NCBI RefSeq assembly: GCF_030813055.1
Contig: NZ_JAUSTW010000014.1
Coordinates: 1 to 64,000, forward strand
Source of the DNA: Neobacillus ginsengisoli
GTDB lineage: Bacteria; Bacillota; Bacilli; Bacillales_B; DSM-18226
Direction: 5' to 3'
Length of the DNA stretch: 64,000 nt
Both the position numbers and the translations under genes were made by a program. Below, piece by piece: positions 1 to 8,867 of the stretch; within the stretch, counting starts at the first letter, position 1; each line of letters opens with the position of its first letter. A model generated the notes under the pieces. That model did no database searches. It was not told where the DNA came from and saw only the letters and a program-made list of their open reading frames with translations.

Positions 1-71
1 AAGTGTTTTCTTTCTGTTTATAATAGTAGTCGATGGTTAACGATTTTATTTGGAAAGCGAGGAGCAATCAA

Positions 72-204
72 ATGGAATATACAAAACTTGGAAATGCGGG
101 TTTAGATGTATCCCGCCTTTGCCTTGGATGAATGGGTTTTGGTGTAGCGGAACGATGGGTGCATCCATGGGTAATTGATGAAGAACGTAGCCGTCCGATT
201 ATTG
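72..204 (+). pseudogene. Aldo/keto reductase, N-terminal remnant
   Basis: Translation from the ATG at 72, behind a GAGGAG ribosome binding site, gives the typical start of an NADPH-dependent aldo/keto reductase ([19 protein letters not shown], then a stop, then [20 protein letters not shown]). The stop is an in-frame TGA at 129-131 where relatives usually carry a Cys codon. Homology ends near 204, where the antisense rpoA fragment begins. About 44 of a usual 320 or so residues remain, so the NADPH-binding and catalytic parts are gone. A TATAAT-like hexamer at 19-24 may be the old -10 box. Confidence 0.75.
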
Positions 205-520
205 TACCGGTTCTATGTACATCGATCATCAATTCTTTCTCATCGTCAGAAAAAATATTCATAGATAATTTTTTTATGTTCAAAATGATAGTTGTTACAT
301 CTTCTTCTATCCCATCAATAGTTGAAAATTCATTTTGCACCCCATCTATTTGTATGGAAGTGACAGCGGCACCGGGGAGTGAAGATAAAAGGATGCGACG
401 TAATGAGTTGCCAAGTGTCGTTCCAAATCCTCGCATGAGTGGTTCAACGACAAACTTTCCGTACTTGGCATCCTTGCTAATCATAACCTTTTCGATTCTT
501 GGCACTTCAATTTTTAACAT
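197..520 (-). pseudogene. rpoA: RNA polymerase alpha subunit, N-terminal fragment
   Basis: From the start codon at 520 the minus strand encodes about 108 residues like the N-terminal domain of Rpo[40 protein letters not shown], then [20 protein letters not shown]. The homology stops near 197 and the frame runs on only through antisense aldo/keto reductase sequence. The C-terminal domain and most of the assembly surface are missing. The main rpoA normally sits in the ribosomal protein operon, so this is probably a stranded piece of a paralogue or of a rearranged copy. I do not expect a functional subunit. Confidence 0.8.
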
Positions 521-699
521 CCGAATTATACACTCCTTTTACTTATAAACACCTAAAACAACCTATTATATTTAGTTAATATACTCCAAGTAATATGAGG
601 AATGCTAGTTTAACGGATAAAAAATGTATTCACCGATAGTTTTCTTGGTCAGTAGCAGGGAAGTGGAATTTGTATATTTACGAATTCAGGAGAATCATT

Positions 700-822
700 T
701 TAGAATTTTCTAAAGTGTTTGGTTAAAGCATAATGTCCGTACAAGATATCATTAGGTAAGCCTAATTTAACACAATAATAAGCTTCTTTTACAAAACGTC
801 TAACGATATCCCTTGCTTCAAG
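700..822 (-). pseudogene. Unrecognised C-terminal protein remnant
   Basis: A minus-strand open frame of about 40 codons (EARDIVRRFVKEAYYCVKLG, then LPNDILYGHYALTKHFRKF and a stop at 700-702) reads like the tail of a real protein rather than chance sequence. It has no start codon or ribosome binding site, and I cannot assign a family. The rest of 520-989 shows nothing I recognise. Confidence 0.3.
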
Positions 823-988
823 CTAGCGGTCACTCCGTTTTAGCCTATGGGATGAGGAAAACTAGAATTTTGTGGGTTTTAAAGACGTCAAATCTTTAGC
901 TGGAAATAGTATTTCCGTTCAAGTTACACCTGAACTATAATGGGAATCTTTGCTTAATAGTGGCCGCCCGATAAACGAGGGAACTTAA

Positions 989-1380
989 ATGATTCGAATT
1001 GTAATTGCAGAGAATTAGGAAAAACTGTTAGAGGATTTATTTCCCTACTGAATTTGGAAGATGATATGGAAGTGGTGGGGCAGGCGAGGGATGGAGAAGA
1101 GGCACTTACTCTTGTTTACCAATTACAGCTGGATGTTTGTATCATGGATATAGATATGTCTTAAAAGAGCGGGTATGCAAAGTAATTATTATAACAACTT
1201 TTGCAAGCACTGTTTATTTTCAACGTGCATTAAAAGATGATGTAAGAGATTTTTTTATTGAAGGACAGCCAGAGTGAGGAGTTAGCCTGCTCGATTCGCA
1301 GCGTTGTGGATGGAAAACTAATGGATTGCAAACTTGCAGTATTGCTTGCTACCAATGCTATTTGGTAAGTCGTAAATTAA
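989..1380 (+). pseudogene. NarL/DesR-type response regulator remnant
   Basis: From ATG 989 the frame starts MIRIVIAEN, then a stop. After a frame change it continues LLNLEDDMEVVGQARDGEEA and LTLVYQLQLDVCIMDIDMS, followed by another stop and frame change to KVIIITTFAS and FQRALKDDVRDFF. This is the beta/alpha pattern of a CheY-like receiver domain, with the phospho-acceptor Asp region in CIMDID, as in LuxR/NarL-family regulators such as DesR. At least three lesions are visible and no DNA-binding domain follows. No intact histidine kinase is next to it. Confidence 0.6.
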
Positions 1381-1457
1381 CCAAATTAAAATTAATTATT
1401 AATCCCATCTATGTTTTAAAATATTATTAAAATATATTTCTAGATATATGTCATTAT

Positions 1458-1488
1458 AACTTATATATGTAACATATAAGTTATTTTT
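1458..1488 (+). terminator. Hairpin followed by T-run
   Basis: AACTTATAT and ATATAAGTT form a 9-bp stem with a 7-nt loop, followed by ATTTTT. It may have ended the response regulator unit. Confidence 0.5.
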
Positions 1489-1606
1489 AATAATGTTGAA
1501 CATATCAGCTAAGAAAGCTTTTTATTTCCTCTACTACCCGTTTGCGCTTCAGATATGTTAGACCCAAATAACTTTGACACACTTCATTTTCAAGGTGTGG
1601 CTTTGA

Positions 1607-1686
1607 AATAAAGTTCGATAATTTATAAAAAAGTCTGATCGTTTTTAATAAAGATTGATAATTTGTAAAAAAGTTTGATCAAAAGT
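1607..1686. repeat. Two 40-bp imperfect tandem repeats
   Basis: Units 1607-1646 and 1647-1686 share the pattern AATAAAG..TGATAATTT, then TAAAAAAGT.TGATC, with only a few differences. A related motif reappears in the palindromic element near 28,623-28,676. Function unknown. Confidence 0.55.
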
Positions 1687-1940
1687 CCTGAATTGATATG
1701 TAGGATTTTTTCTTGTTCAGTAATCGGGCCATTTTATGAAATAAGGATTATGAGCTAACTGCAGTTAAGTTGTAGAAGGATTTTTGTAATTAAAACAGAA
1801 TGATAAGTGACACAGATTGGCTTGCAGGGGATTGTTATTCTTTATCATTTTGTTCTGGAATAAAAAAGGTGAGGCTGAAAAATAAAGTGATAGTTTCCTA
1901 CTGAAACCCTCTCTTATGATGCAAAATTATCATCAAATTC

Positions 1941-1978
1941 AAAAAAACGACTGAAATATGTTGTTTCAGCCGTTTTTT
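1941..1978 (+). terminator. Rho-independent terminator
   Basis: A-tract, stem CGACTGAAA / TTTCAGCCG, then TTTTTT. The A and T tracts on both sides would allow it to work in either direction. Confidence 0.75.
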
Positions 1979-2029
1979 ATGTCGTTGCAATTACACGATA
2001 ATGATCATAACGAAGGTTGATAGATTGCT

Positions 2030-2060
2030 CGCTCTCCTAATGTTGGAGAGCGTTTTTTGT
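2030..2060 (+). terminator. Rho-independent terminator
   Basis: Perfect 8-bp stem CGCTCTCC / GGAGAGCG followed by TTTTTT. It lies near the 3' end of the convergent LysR gene, but its T-run faces the plus strand. Confidence 0.75.
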
Positions 2061-2155
2061 GATGGAAATTTTATTGATGACCATACTCATGGAAAAAGCA
2101 GTTGCTCAGGAACCAAACAAACCCATACATATTTCCTAAAATACCCATACTTCAT

Positions 2156-3037
2156 TTAGCTTAATTCCTTAAAATACCCAATCATAAATTCCCGGAATTC
2201 CCGAACGACCTTTGAAGTATGCCGCTCCGTTTTCCATGCCATTCCTATCGTTCTTGTACAGACAGGCTGTTCAATGTGCAATGGAACAATTTTTTCATAG
2301 TGTGAATAGCGAAGGGTATGCTCGGTTAAAAAGGATACACCCAATCCCTCCTCTACATAGTTATGAATGGATCCTGGTTCTTCGAGTTCAAAGGCGATTT
2401 TCGGTGTGAATCCTGCTTTTTCACAAAAACCATCTGTTAGCATTCTGAAGGGATTTGTCGGCTCTCTGTGAATAAATTGTTCATCTGCCACTTCCTTTAA
2501 CTGAATGCTATCTCTCCTAGCCAAATGATGGGTATCCGGGACTATGATGAATACTTCATCCTCCATAAGATTAATCCAGCTGATTCCTTTTTTCTCAATA
2601 GGAAAGTAAGTAACACATAAATCGATTTCCCCTTTTTCCAATTGTTCCACAAGTCGCAAGGGAGAATGCATACTTACTTGAAAATTGGCGAATGGATATG
2701 CCTTACGAAATTGACTAATAATATTCGGTAATAATGGGGTATGCATGACAGAAAGTGAAATTTGATTCTTGCTCTCTCCTGCGAGTTCCGCCATCTCAAG
2801 CTTGGCAGATTCTAATTCAGAAAAAGCCCTATCTACTCCTTTTAAAAAAATTTTCCCAAATTGATTTAGTTTAATATTCCTTCCCTCTCGATCAAAAAGG
2901 GAAAAACCCAGCTCTTCCTCTAAACGAGAAATGGTTTGGCTTAGTGACGGTTGTGCAATCGTAAGCTCTTTGGCAGCCCTTGTCATATGTTCAAAATCGG
3001 CAACGGTTTGAAAATACCTTAATTGTAAGAAATCCAT
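2156..3037 (-). CDS. LysR-family transcriptional regulator
   Basis: A 293-residue LysR-type regulator: an N-terminal winged helix-turn-helix (about residues 1-60; MDFLQLRYFQTVADFEHMTR, with QPSLSQTISRLEEELGFSLF), then a periplasmic-binding-protein-like effector domain. I chose ATG 3037 over the in-frame codon at 3064 because GAGGTGGACAA lies just before it and the family normally starts with MDFxQLRYF. It is divergent from the MFS transporter at 3181 with 143 bp between them, the classical arrangement for a LysR protein controlling its neighbour and itself. The effector cannot be read from the sequence. Confidence 0.9.
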   Translation of the reverse strand: MDFLQLRYFQTVADFEHMTRAAKELTIAQPSLSQTISRLEEELGFSLFDREGRNIKLNQFGKIFLKGVDRAFSELESAKLEMAELAGESKNQISLSVMHTPLLPNIISQFRKAYPFANFQVSMHSPLRLVEQLEKGEIDLCVTYFPIEKKGISWINLMEDEVFIIVPDTHHLARRDSIQLKEVADEQFIHREPTNPFRMLTDGFCEKAGFTPKIAFELEEPGSIHNYVEEGLGVSFLTEHTLRYSHYEKIVPLHIEQPVCTRTIGMAWKTERHTSKVVREFREFMIGYFKELS

Positions 3038-3180
3038 TTGTCCACCTCTATTGATAGTCCTCAACCTATAAGCAAATAGTAATACATATATTAGTCATTA
3101 TCAATTATTTGGAGTATGATTAAGGATATAAATTATTTTGGGAGTCGAAATAAATTCTAAATAATTAGAAAGGTGTTTAT

Positions 3181-4389
3181 ATGGAGAATTGGAAAAGAAA
3201 TTTATTTGTTTGTTGGTTCGGTTCATTTGTGACGGCCGCGGGGATGAGTCAAATAGCCCCTATGCTACCTTTATATATAGATCAGCTAGGAGTACACGCA
3301 ACTTCAGATATTGAAAAATGGTCTGGATTGATTTTTGGTTCAACCTTTTTAATCTCAGCCATTGTTTCGCCTATTTGGGGAAGACTTGCAGATAAAAAGG
3401 GCAGAAAACTAATGTTACTCCGTGCGAGCCTTGGAATGGCCATTGTCGTTTTTATGATGACATTTGTACAAAACGTTTATGAATTACTCGCATTACGGAT
3501 GGTAATGGGTGCCGTTTCCGGTTACATTTCTGCATCGGTTACATTAGTTGCAACACAAACACCGAAGAAAAATTCAGGCTGGGCACTCGGTACACTTTCA
3601 ACAGGCTCCGTTAGTGGCGGACTTCTAGGTCCTTTAATGGGGGGGGTTATTGCAGAATTCTCTGGAATTCGAAGCTGTTTTGTTGTAACAAGTGTGTTAT
3701 TGTTAATCGCCTTCTTTGCCGTTCTATTTTTGATAAAAGAAGAATTTACACCTGTTCATAAAACACCGTTAGCCTTTAGCCAAGTTTGGAAGCTAGTTCC
3801 TGATACGAGATTGCTAATTTCATTGTTTGCTAGCACATTTATTTTGCAAATTGCCAATATGTCTATTCAGCCATTAATTACTGTTTATGTAAAAGAATTA
3901 TCACCACATGCAACCCATTTATCTATGATTGCGGGAATGGTGGTGGCTGCTGCCGGTTTAGCCAATATAATCGCTGCTCCACGATTAGGTAAGCTTGCTG
4001 ACCGGATTGGTTCAAGAAAAATATTGATCGGAGCACTTATTGTTGCAGGAATTATCTTTATTCCACAAGCATTTGTGAAAACACCATGGGAACTCATGGG
4101 ACTGCGCTTCTGTCTTGGACTTGCGACAGCTGGATTATTGCCATCAATTAACAACCTTGTCCGAAAAAGTGCACCAGATGAAATTGTTGGTCGTATTTTC
4201 GGGTATAATCAATCTGCACAGTATATTGGTACTCTCGGAGGATCTGTATTAGGCGGGCAAATGGCAGCATTCTTTGGCATTCATTATGTGTTCTTCACTA
4301 CAAGTGCTTTATTACTGCTAAATGCATTATGGGTTTACAGTATTAATCATATAGGTATTAGAAGAAGGACCATGTCACATAGTCATTAA
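3181..4389 (+). CDS. MFS multidrug-type efflux transporter
   Basis: A 402-residue major facilitator with about 12 hydrophobic segments. The loop 2-3 motif GRLADKKGRKLMLLR (about residues 78-92) and its repeat GKLADRIGSRKIL in the second half are both present. Size and motifs fit the DHA1 drug:H+ antiporters (MdtG/YfnC-like). A conventional ribosome binding site (GAAAGGTG) precedes ATG 3181. The divergent LysR gene probably regulates it. The drug or metabolite exported is not predictable from sequence. Confidence 0.88.
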   Translation: MENWKRNLFVCWFGSFVTAAGMSQIAPMLPLYIDQLGVHATSDIEKWSGLIFGSTFLISAIVSPIWGRLADKKGRKLMLLRASLGMAIVVFMMTFVQNVYELLALRMVMGAVSGYISASVTLVATQTPKKNSGWALGTLSTGSVSGGLLGPLMGGVIAEFSGIRSCFVVTSVLLLIAFFAVLFLIKEEFTPVHKTPLAFSQVWKLVPDTRLLISLFASTFILQIANMSIQPLITVYVKELSPHATHLSMIAGMVVAAAGLANIIAAPRLGKLADRIGSRKILIGALIVAGIIFIPQAFVKTPWELMGLRFCLGLATAGLLPSINNLVRKSAPDEIVGRIFGYNQSAQYIGTLGGSVLGGQMAAFFGIHYVFFTTSALLLLNALWVYSINHIGIRRRTMSHSH

Positions 4390-4427
4390 GAAGCACACTG
4401 AGATTTCAGCGTGTTTCTTCTTTTTGT
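4389..4427 (+). terminator. Terminator of the MFS gene
   Basis: Stem GAAGCACACTGA / TTCAGCGTGTTTC with a 3-nt loop, then TTCTTTTTG, directly after the stop codon. Confidence 0.8.
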
Positions 4428-4698
4428 TCTTTATTTAATAATGTTAAACCCTTGGCTTAGACATTGGTTAACGGGGTACCGCCAACAAAATGCGGTTATC
4501 TATACAGAAGAATAAAAAATCTTGATTTGTCAAGGGTTTTACATTAAAGACATGTAACCAACGTATTTGTCTTGATAACGAGCCTTTCCATCATCAAATT
4601 CACAACGGTTAGTAAATAACGCCCTCAAAGCCTTGATATATGAGGTTTTTTGAGTGAGGTGAGAGTGAAATGCTAACATTTTGCTATCGCCTTAAGTA
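4428..4698. other. Intergenic, no gene recognised
   Basis: About 270 bp between the MFS terminator and an integrase remnant. I see no supported coding sequence. Part of it may be former attachment-site DNA given the recombinase and transposase fragments that follow. Confidence 0.4.
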
Positions 4699-4850
4699 TT
4701 ATTGTAGGCTTCTCATTAATTGTCCGAATTTTTGAGAAGTCTCTTTCTTTAATTTCTTTGTGACGTGAAGATAAACCTTTCTGGTTGTATCATCATCCGA
4801 ATGACCAAGCCGATCCATAATTTCTTCCAAACCTACTCCTGCTTCTGAGA
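4699..4850 (-). pseudogene. Tyrosine recombinase C-terminal remnant
   Basis: The minus strand encodes SEAGVGLEEIMDRLGHSDDD then TTRKVYLHVTKKLKKETSQK and a stop at 4699-4701. This is the last conserved box of phage-type integrases: LGHSDDDTT carries the box II His, and the Tyr of KVYLHV is the nucleophile. Everything upstream of about 4850, including the catalytic Arg and Lys boxes, is missing or frameshifted. It is a decayed mobile-element remnant beside the Tn3-type fragment. Confidence 0.75.
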
Positions 4851-4961
4851 GTCAGCTAATAGAAGTTCTTTGTTATTCCATTAAATGGCCCTTAAGCACC
4901 CCTATTGTTTAAGTATTAAATTTCAATTTCACTGTATTTCTTAATATTCAATAAACGGATG

Positions 4962-5270
4962 CAAGAGTTGAAAATCGGAGTGTCATTGAGACTTACAGAT
5001 CTATTAATGGTGGTAGCCCACTGGACAGGATTTGTCGAAATGTTAATACACGCTTCAACAAACCGCCCTCCAAAGGGAGAAGAAAAATTCGTTCTTATAT
5101 CTGCACTCATGGCAATAGGAACGAATATAGGATTACCTAAAAAGGCAGTGCTACCCCTGATGTTACCTATCATCAGATGGCAAATGCTGCACAATGGCGA
5201 TTGTATGATGATTATAAAGAAAGAACAAAGCTTGGATAAATTGATAGTTTTGATGGAATCACTGGCCATT
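4962..5270 (+). pseudogene. Tn3-family transposase fragment
   Basis: The plus strand encodes SLRLTDLLMVVAHWTGFVEM, then STNRPPKGEEKFVLISALMA and IGTNIGLPKKA. This is the conserved core of Tn3-family TnpA (pattern RLTDLLxEVxxWTGF...LLxAILAdGTNxGLxKMA). The frame shifts near 5140, where VTYHQMANAAQWRLYDDY continues the homology. About 100 of roughly 1000 residues remain, with no inverted repeats or resolvase. Clearly inactive. Confidence 0.7.
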
Positions 5271-5365
5271 ATTGGTTTAACCTGGCATAAATTGTCCTTC
5301 CAGTTCCGTTAGAAGGACAGTAACCAAGGATTTTTGAAGAGTTAATGAAACTTCTGAAAATTCCG

Positions 5366-5426
5366 TTGACTTATTCCGTAGTTGTTTTAGTATAATATAT
5401 ATAAAACATAGTTTTGTCAATAAAAC
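5366..5426 (+). promoter_or_regulatory. Promoter with palindromic IclR-type operator
   Basis: TTGACT (5366) and TATAAT (5391), 19-bp spacer, are followed by GTTTTGTCAATAAAAC at 5411-5426. That palindrome-like element resembles those before the transporter (7283-7304) and cupin (8830-8847). A further half-site ATATAAAAC overlaps the -10 region. It is the likely operator for the IclR regulator encoded at 6346. Confidence 0.6.
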
Positions 5427-5446
5427 AATAGATGAGGGGGAAGAAA

Positions 5447-6268
5447 ATGGCGTTCTTACTTGTGGAAAATTATACGATTCATTTTGAGATTGCAGGAGAA
5501 GGGCCTCCATTACTTATATTACATGGTATGGGAAACAACTCGCAATCGTGGAAAAAACAATTGAAGGGACTTTCTGAACAATTCACCGTTATTGCATGGG
5601 ATGCTCCCGGATATGGTAAAAGTTCCGATCCTAATGAGGAATTAAAAGAATTTAAGCAATTTGCAGATGTTTTAAAAGGCTTTATTGAAAACTTAAATTA
5701 TAAGTCTGTTACCCTTCTAGGACATTCGATGGGATCGGCAATTGCCATTGAGTTTTGCTACCGCTTTCCCCATATGGTGGATGCGCTAATTATATCAGAT
5801 GCAACAAGAGGTTCAGCGGCCTTAAGTAAAGAAGAGAATGAAAGGAAATTAAAAAATCGTTTAAATAATATAGAATCATTATCACCAAGTGAATTGGCTA
5901 ATTTGCGAGTAAAAGAGCTTCTTTCACCAGATCCAAAACCAGAAGTATTGAAAGAAGCAGAGAGAATCTATTCACAAATAAGGCCGATGGGTTTCCGCTC
6001 GGTAGCTTATTCATTATTCCATTTGAATAATATGGAAATTCTGCCTGCTATCAATGTTCCAACCCTTGTAATTTGTGGAGAACAGGACAAAGTTACACCG
6101 GTAAGTGAATCGCTAATTTTTCATGCACACATTCAAGATTCACATTTTGTTACTATACCGAATACTGGACATTTATGTTATCAAGAAGACCCTGAAAGCT
6201 TTAATTCAATCATTATCGACTTCTTAACATCAATTGGGATAGGTAAAAATATATCCTTACATCAATAA
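5447..6268 (+). CDS. Alpha/beta hydrolase of the aromatic catabolic locus
   Basis: A 273-residue alpha/beta-hydrolase. The oxyanion region is LHGMGNNSQSW; the nucleophile Ser94 lies in GHSMG; the acid Asp in CGEQDKVTP; and the base His in NTGHLCY near the C-terminus. I chose ATG 5447, seven bases after GAGGGGG, over the in-frame ATG 5432, which overlaps that site. In this context it is most likely the C-C bond hydrolase acting on the meta-cleavage product made by the extradiol dioxygenase (9556), or an enol-lactonase. It is transcribed first, ahead of the IclR gene, behind its own promoter and operator. Confidence 0.82.
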   Translation: MAFLLVENYTIHFEIAGEGPPLLILHGMGNNSQSWKKQLKGLSEQFTVIAWDAPGYGKSSDPNEELKEFKQFADVLKGFIENLNYKSVTLLGHSMGSAIAIEFCYRFPHMVDALIISDATRGSAALSKEENERKLKNRLNNIESLSPSELANLRVKELLSPDPKPEVLKEAERIYSQIRPMGFRSVAYSLFHLNNMEILPAINVPTLVICGEQDKVTPVSESLIFHAHIQDSHFVTIPNTGHLCYQEDPESFNSIIIDFLTSIGIGKNISLHQ

Positions 6269-6345
6269 AATATGTCCTTTTATATTTAAACTCTGATATG
6301 ATGGGAAAAAAGGCAGATTAATAACAACGAGATGGTGAAAAGTAT

Positions 6346-7128
6346 ATGGCGAAAGAAGAAAAAGAACGTTATAATGCAAATTCCTTAGTAAGAGGATTAG
6401 AAATTTTAAAGCTTTTTAGCGAGGAGCGCCCTACATTATCCTTGGTAGAAATCGCAAAGGAACTTGATGTAAGCCGAACGGTACCTTTCAGGCTATTGTA
6501 TACGCTACAGTCTCTTGGTTATCTTCATCAAGATGAAAATACCAAACGATATACTCTGACTCCCAAAGTTTTAGAATTGGGTTTTTCATTCCTTAGTACA
6601 TTAAAGTTTCCTAAGATTGCTCAGCCTTATTTAGAAAAATTAAGGGATGAAACAGGAGCCTCCTGTCATTTGTCCATCTTGGATGGCAATGAAGTGGTTT
6701 ATGTGGGCAGCGCGCCGGCAAGAGGCGTTTCTGCCGTTAATGTTAATATTGGACTAAGACTTCCTGCACATGCGGTGGCCAATGGGAAAATCCAGTTAGC
6801 CTATCAGCCGCAAGAGCGATTAAGTCAGTTCTTATATGGTTCTAACTTAAAACCATTTACAGAGAGGACCCAAACAGATTTTGTAGATTTTCAACAAGAG
6901 TTAGTGGCGATTCGTGAGCAAGGGTATGCGATTACAAAAGGTGAATTGCATCATGGAATCCAATCTGTTGCCGCACCTATTTTTGACCGAAGTGGAAACG
7001 TTATGGCTGCGATTAATTTGGTCACAACGGAGACGACCTTTCATAGTGAATACATTGAAAAAGTTGCCTTACCAAAAGTACTGGAAATATCCAAAATGCT
7101 TTCAGGATTTATGGGATATAATACTTAA
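6346..7128 (+). CDS. IclR-family transcriptional regulator
   Basis: A 260-residue IclR-type regulator. The N-terminal winged helix-turn-helix spans about residues 12-75 (LSLVEIAKELDVSRTVPFRL). The C-terminal IclR effector-binding domain includes GLRLPAHAVANGKI and ITKGELHHGIQSVAAPIFD. Members of this family (PcaR, PobR, TtgV) often control aromatic catabolism. It sits between the hydrolase and the transporter, ends in its own terminator, and palindromic TTTT..AAAA-type sites lie before three neighbouring units, so local regulation is very likely. The inducer is unknown. Confidence 0.9.
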   Translation: MAKEEKERYNANSLVRGLEILKLFSEERPTLSLVEIAKELDVSRTVPFRLLYTLQSLGYLHQDENTKRYTLTPKVLELGFSFLSTLKFPKIAQPYLEKLRDETGASCHLSILDGNEVVYVGSAPARGVSAVNVNIGLRLPAHAVANGKIQLAYQPQERLSQFLYGSNLKPFTERTQTDFVDFQQELVAIREQGYAITKGELHHGIQSVAAPIFDRSGNVMAAINLVTTETTFHSEYIEKVALPKVLEISKMLSGFMGYNT

Positions 7129-7138
7129 AAAGGAAAGA

Positions 7139-7165
7139 CTTGCGATTATCGCAAGCTTTTTTTAT
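7139..7165 (+). terminator. Terminator of the hydrolase-IclR unit
   Basis: Perfect stem CTTGCGAT / ATCGCAAG with a 1-nt centre, followed by CTTTTTTT, 11 bp after the IclR stop codon. Confidence 0.85.
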
Positions 7166-7237
7166 TATTCAAAAATTCGAATAACGTTTAATATATGAAA
7201 CTAATTTTATTATATAAAACAAGTAGATATTTTTTTG

Positions 7238-7304
7238 TTGACACAATTTTCACAACATTTTAAAATAAAATATATAGGAAACTGTGTTTTGTATATAAAA
7301 CACA
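7238..7304 (+). promoter_or_regulatory. Transporter promoter with 22-bp palindromic operator
   Basis: TTGACA (7238-7243), 17-bp spacer and TAAAAT (7261-7266) form a near-consensus vegetative promoter. At 7283-7304, just past the start point, lies a perfect 22-bp inverted repeat with arms TGTGTTTT and AAAACACA around GTATAT. Binding there would block transcription. A weaker related sequence is at about 7203-7222. Confidence 0.75.
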
Positions 7305-7423
7305 ATTGGTATCCAGTAAATAATAAAAAGGAGGAATTCTGATTCATAAGGTATGATAATGTATACTTAAAATACTTTTTGGAAGCGTGTTCATTCGGGT
7401 TTAAAACAAAAGGGGGCTATTTA

Positions 7424-8701
7424 ATGTTTAATGGCAACAAAAGGTGGATTTATATCGCATTACCGATTTTCTTCTTTTGGTTTTTTGGACAAATTGATAA
7501 ATTAGGGATTTCCATAATCCAAACCGACCCTCACTTTTTAAAGGATTTAGGATTAACAGGTGCAGATAAAAATTCGAAAATTGGGATGATTACGTTTATT
7601 TTTACCATTTCATATGCCTTATCCAATGTTTTCTGGGGATTTGTAATCGACAAACTGGGTGCTAGGAAAACTGGAATTCTTGGTCTTATTGTCTGGGCGA
7701 TTACAATGATTATTGGCGGGCTATCCACTTCTTATGAAATGTTTATCATAAGCCGGGTTATCCTCGGAATTGGCGAAGGAATGATGATTCCGATTTGTGG
7801 AAAATTCATTTCCAACTGGTTTAACAAACGTGAACTAGGCCGTGCTCAATCTTCCTGGCTTGCGGGAAATTACTTGGGGCCGGCTTGCGGAGCTTTTATC
7901 TTAACCATGGTAATCGCTACGTTCCATTGGCAGGCTGCATTTTTCTTTCTTGCCGGCTTCAATATTTTAATCGTACTTCCGATGTTTATCTTCCTTACTC
8001 GTGATACTCCTGAAGAACATCCACGACTAGATAAAAGTGAATTGGCCTTTATCCGTCAGTCTGATTCCAATGAAATGGCGAAAAAACAAAACTTTGCACA
8101 AGATTATCGCTATTGGATTGTTTGGTTCGGAATGTTAGTAGCGTCCTTCTTATTCTTCGGAATTAGTGTATGGCTTCCAACCTATCTGGTTGGTGCAAAG
8201 GGCTTTTCACGGGAAGCCATGACAGGTATTACTTCTTTATCATGGCTGTTTGCATTAGGTTTCGTCCTGCTTTGCGGATTTCTATCTGATAAGACGAAAC
8301 GCCCAGGCTTACTGGCAACCATTCTCTTTATTTTAACTTGCTTATTTTTAACGGCTGCGATTTTATCCCCTCAACCTGTTTTGGCAGGGGTATGTATGGG
8401 CTTAGCGATGGGAGCTCAAGGCGGGGTTTTCCATTTAAGTAATTTATTCAATGTTAAATTTTCAACACCTGAAACAGCAGGTCGTGCAGCTGGTTTAATG
8501 GGATTTACCAACATCCTTGGCGGTTTTGCAAGCTATATCATGGGCTGGATGGTGGATCTTGCACATGGTGATTTTGGTCCTTCGATAGTAATGTTGATTA
8601 TTGCTGCTTCTCTTGGTTTCATCGCGTACTTATTTACTTTGAAAAAAGAAGCTGAGGAACTTAAGATCGAAAATTTGCCGGCCAATCGGGTAACCGTTTA
8701 A
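7424..8701 (+). CDS. MFS transporter, anion:cation symporter type
   Basis: A 425-residue major facilitator of the ACS type (relatives carry phthalate, hexuronates, glucarate and other organic anions). About 12 membrane segments are visible, with the loop motif GFVIDKLGARKTG near residue 75, a basic-residue-rich region, and the amphipathic helix 4 signature SRVILGIGEGMMIP. I chose ATG 7424 with AAAGGGGGC nine bases before it; the longer frame from TTG 7379 has no site. It has its own promoter and operator, and by context probably imports the aromatic acid that feeds this locus. Confidence 0.87.
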   Translation: MFNGNKRWIYIALPIFFFWFFGQIDKLGISIIQTDPHFLKDLGLTGADKNSKIGMITFIFTISYALSNVFWGFVIDKLGARKTGILGLIVWAITMIIGGLSTSYEMFIISRVILGIGEGMMIPICGKFISNWFNKRELGRAQSSWLAGNYLGPACGAFILTMVIATFHWQAAFFFLAGFNILIVLPMFIFLTRDTPEEHPRLDKSELAFIRQSDSNEMAKKQNFAQDYRYWIVWFGMLVASFLFFGISVWLPTYLVGAKGFSREAMTGITSLSWLFALGFVLLCGFLSDKTKRPGLLATILFILTCLFLTAAILSPQPVLAGVCMGLAMGAQGGVFHLSNLFNVKFSTPETAGRAAGLMGFTNILGGFASYIMGWMVDLAHGDFGPSIVMLIIAASLGFIAYLFTLKKEAEELKIENLPANRVTV

Positions 8702-8728
8702 AGAATGCATAAAGAAAAAACAGCTTAT

Positions 8729-8747
8729 AATTTTGTATATAAAACAT
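8729..8747. promoter_or_regulatory. IclR-type operator copy
   Basis: AATTTTGTATATAAAACAT, sharing the core TTTTGTATATAAAAC with the 7283-7304 palindrome, 28 bp after the transporter gene and upstream of the cupin promoter. Confidence 0.6.
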
Positions 8748-8781
8748 ATTTTAGTATTTAAAAATTTCTCAATATTTATAA

Positions 8782-8847
8782 TTGACAATTATAATATTGG
8801 GATTTAATATTAAATTATTAAGAAAACAATGTTTCATATATAAAACA
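8782..8847 (+). promoter_or_regulatory. Cupin operon promoter and operator
   Basis: TTGACA (8782-8787), 17-bp spacer and TAATAT (8805-8810). Downstream, at 8830-8847, is TGTTTCATATATAAAACA, a palindrome-like relative of the other IclR-type sites. The arrangement again suggests repression by blocking transcription. Confidence 0.7.
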
Positions 8848-8867
8848 GAAAATGAGGAGTGTTGAAA

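Noticed and set aside
68..520. A single 150-codon minus-strand RpoA gene
   Set aside because: Only the first 108 or so codons match RpoA; the rest is antisense of an aldo/keto reductase fragment.
1595..1700. CRISPR-like array from the 40-bp repeats
   Set aside because: Only two adjoining units with no unique spacers, and no cas genes anywhere.
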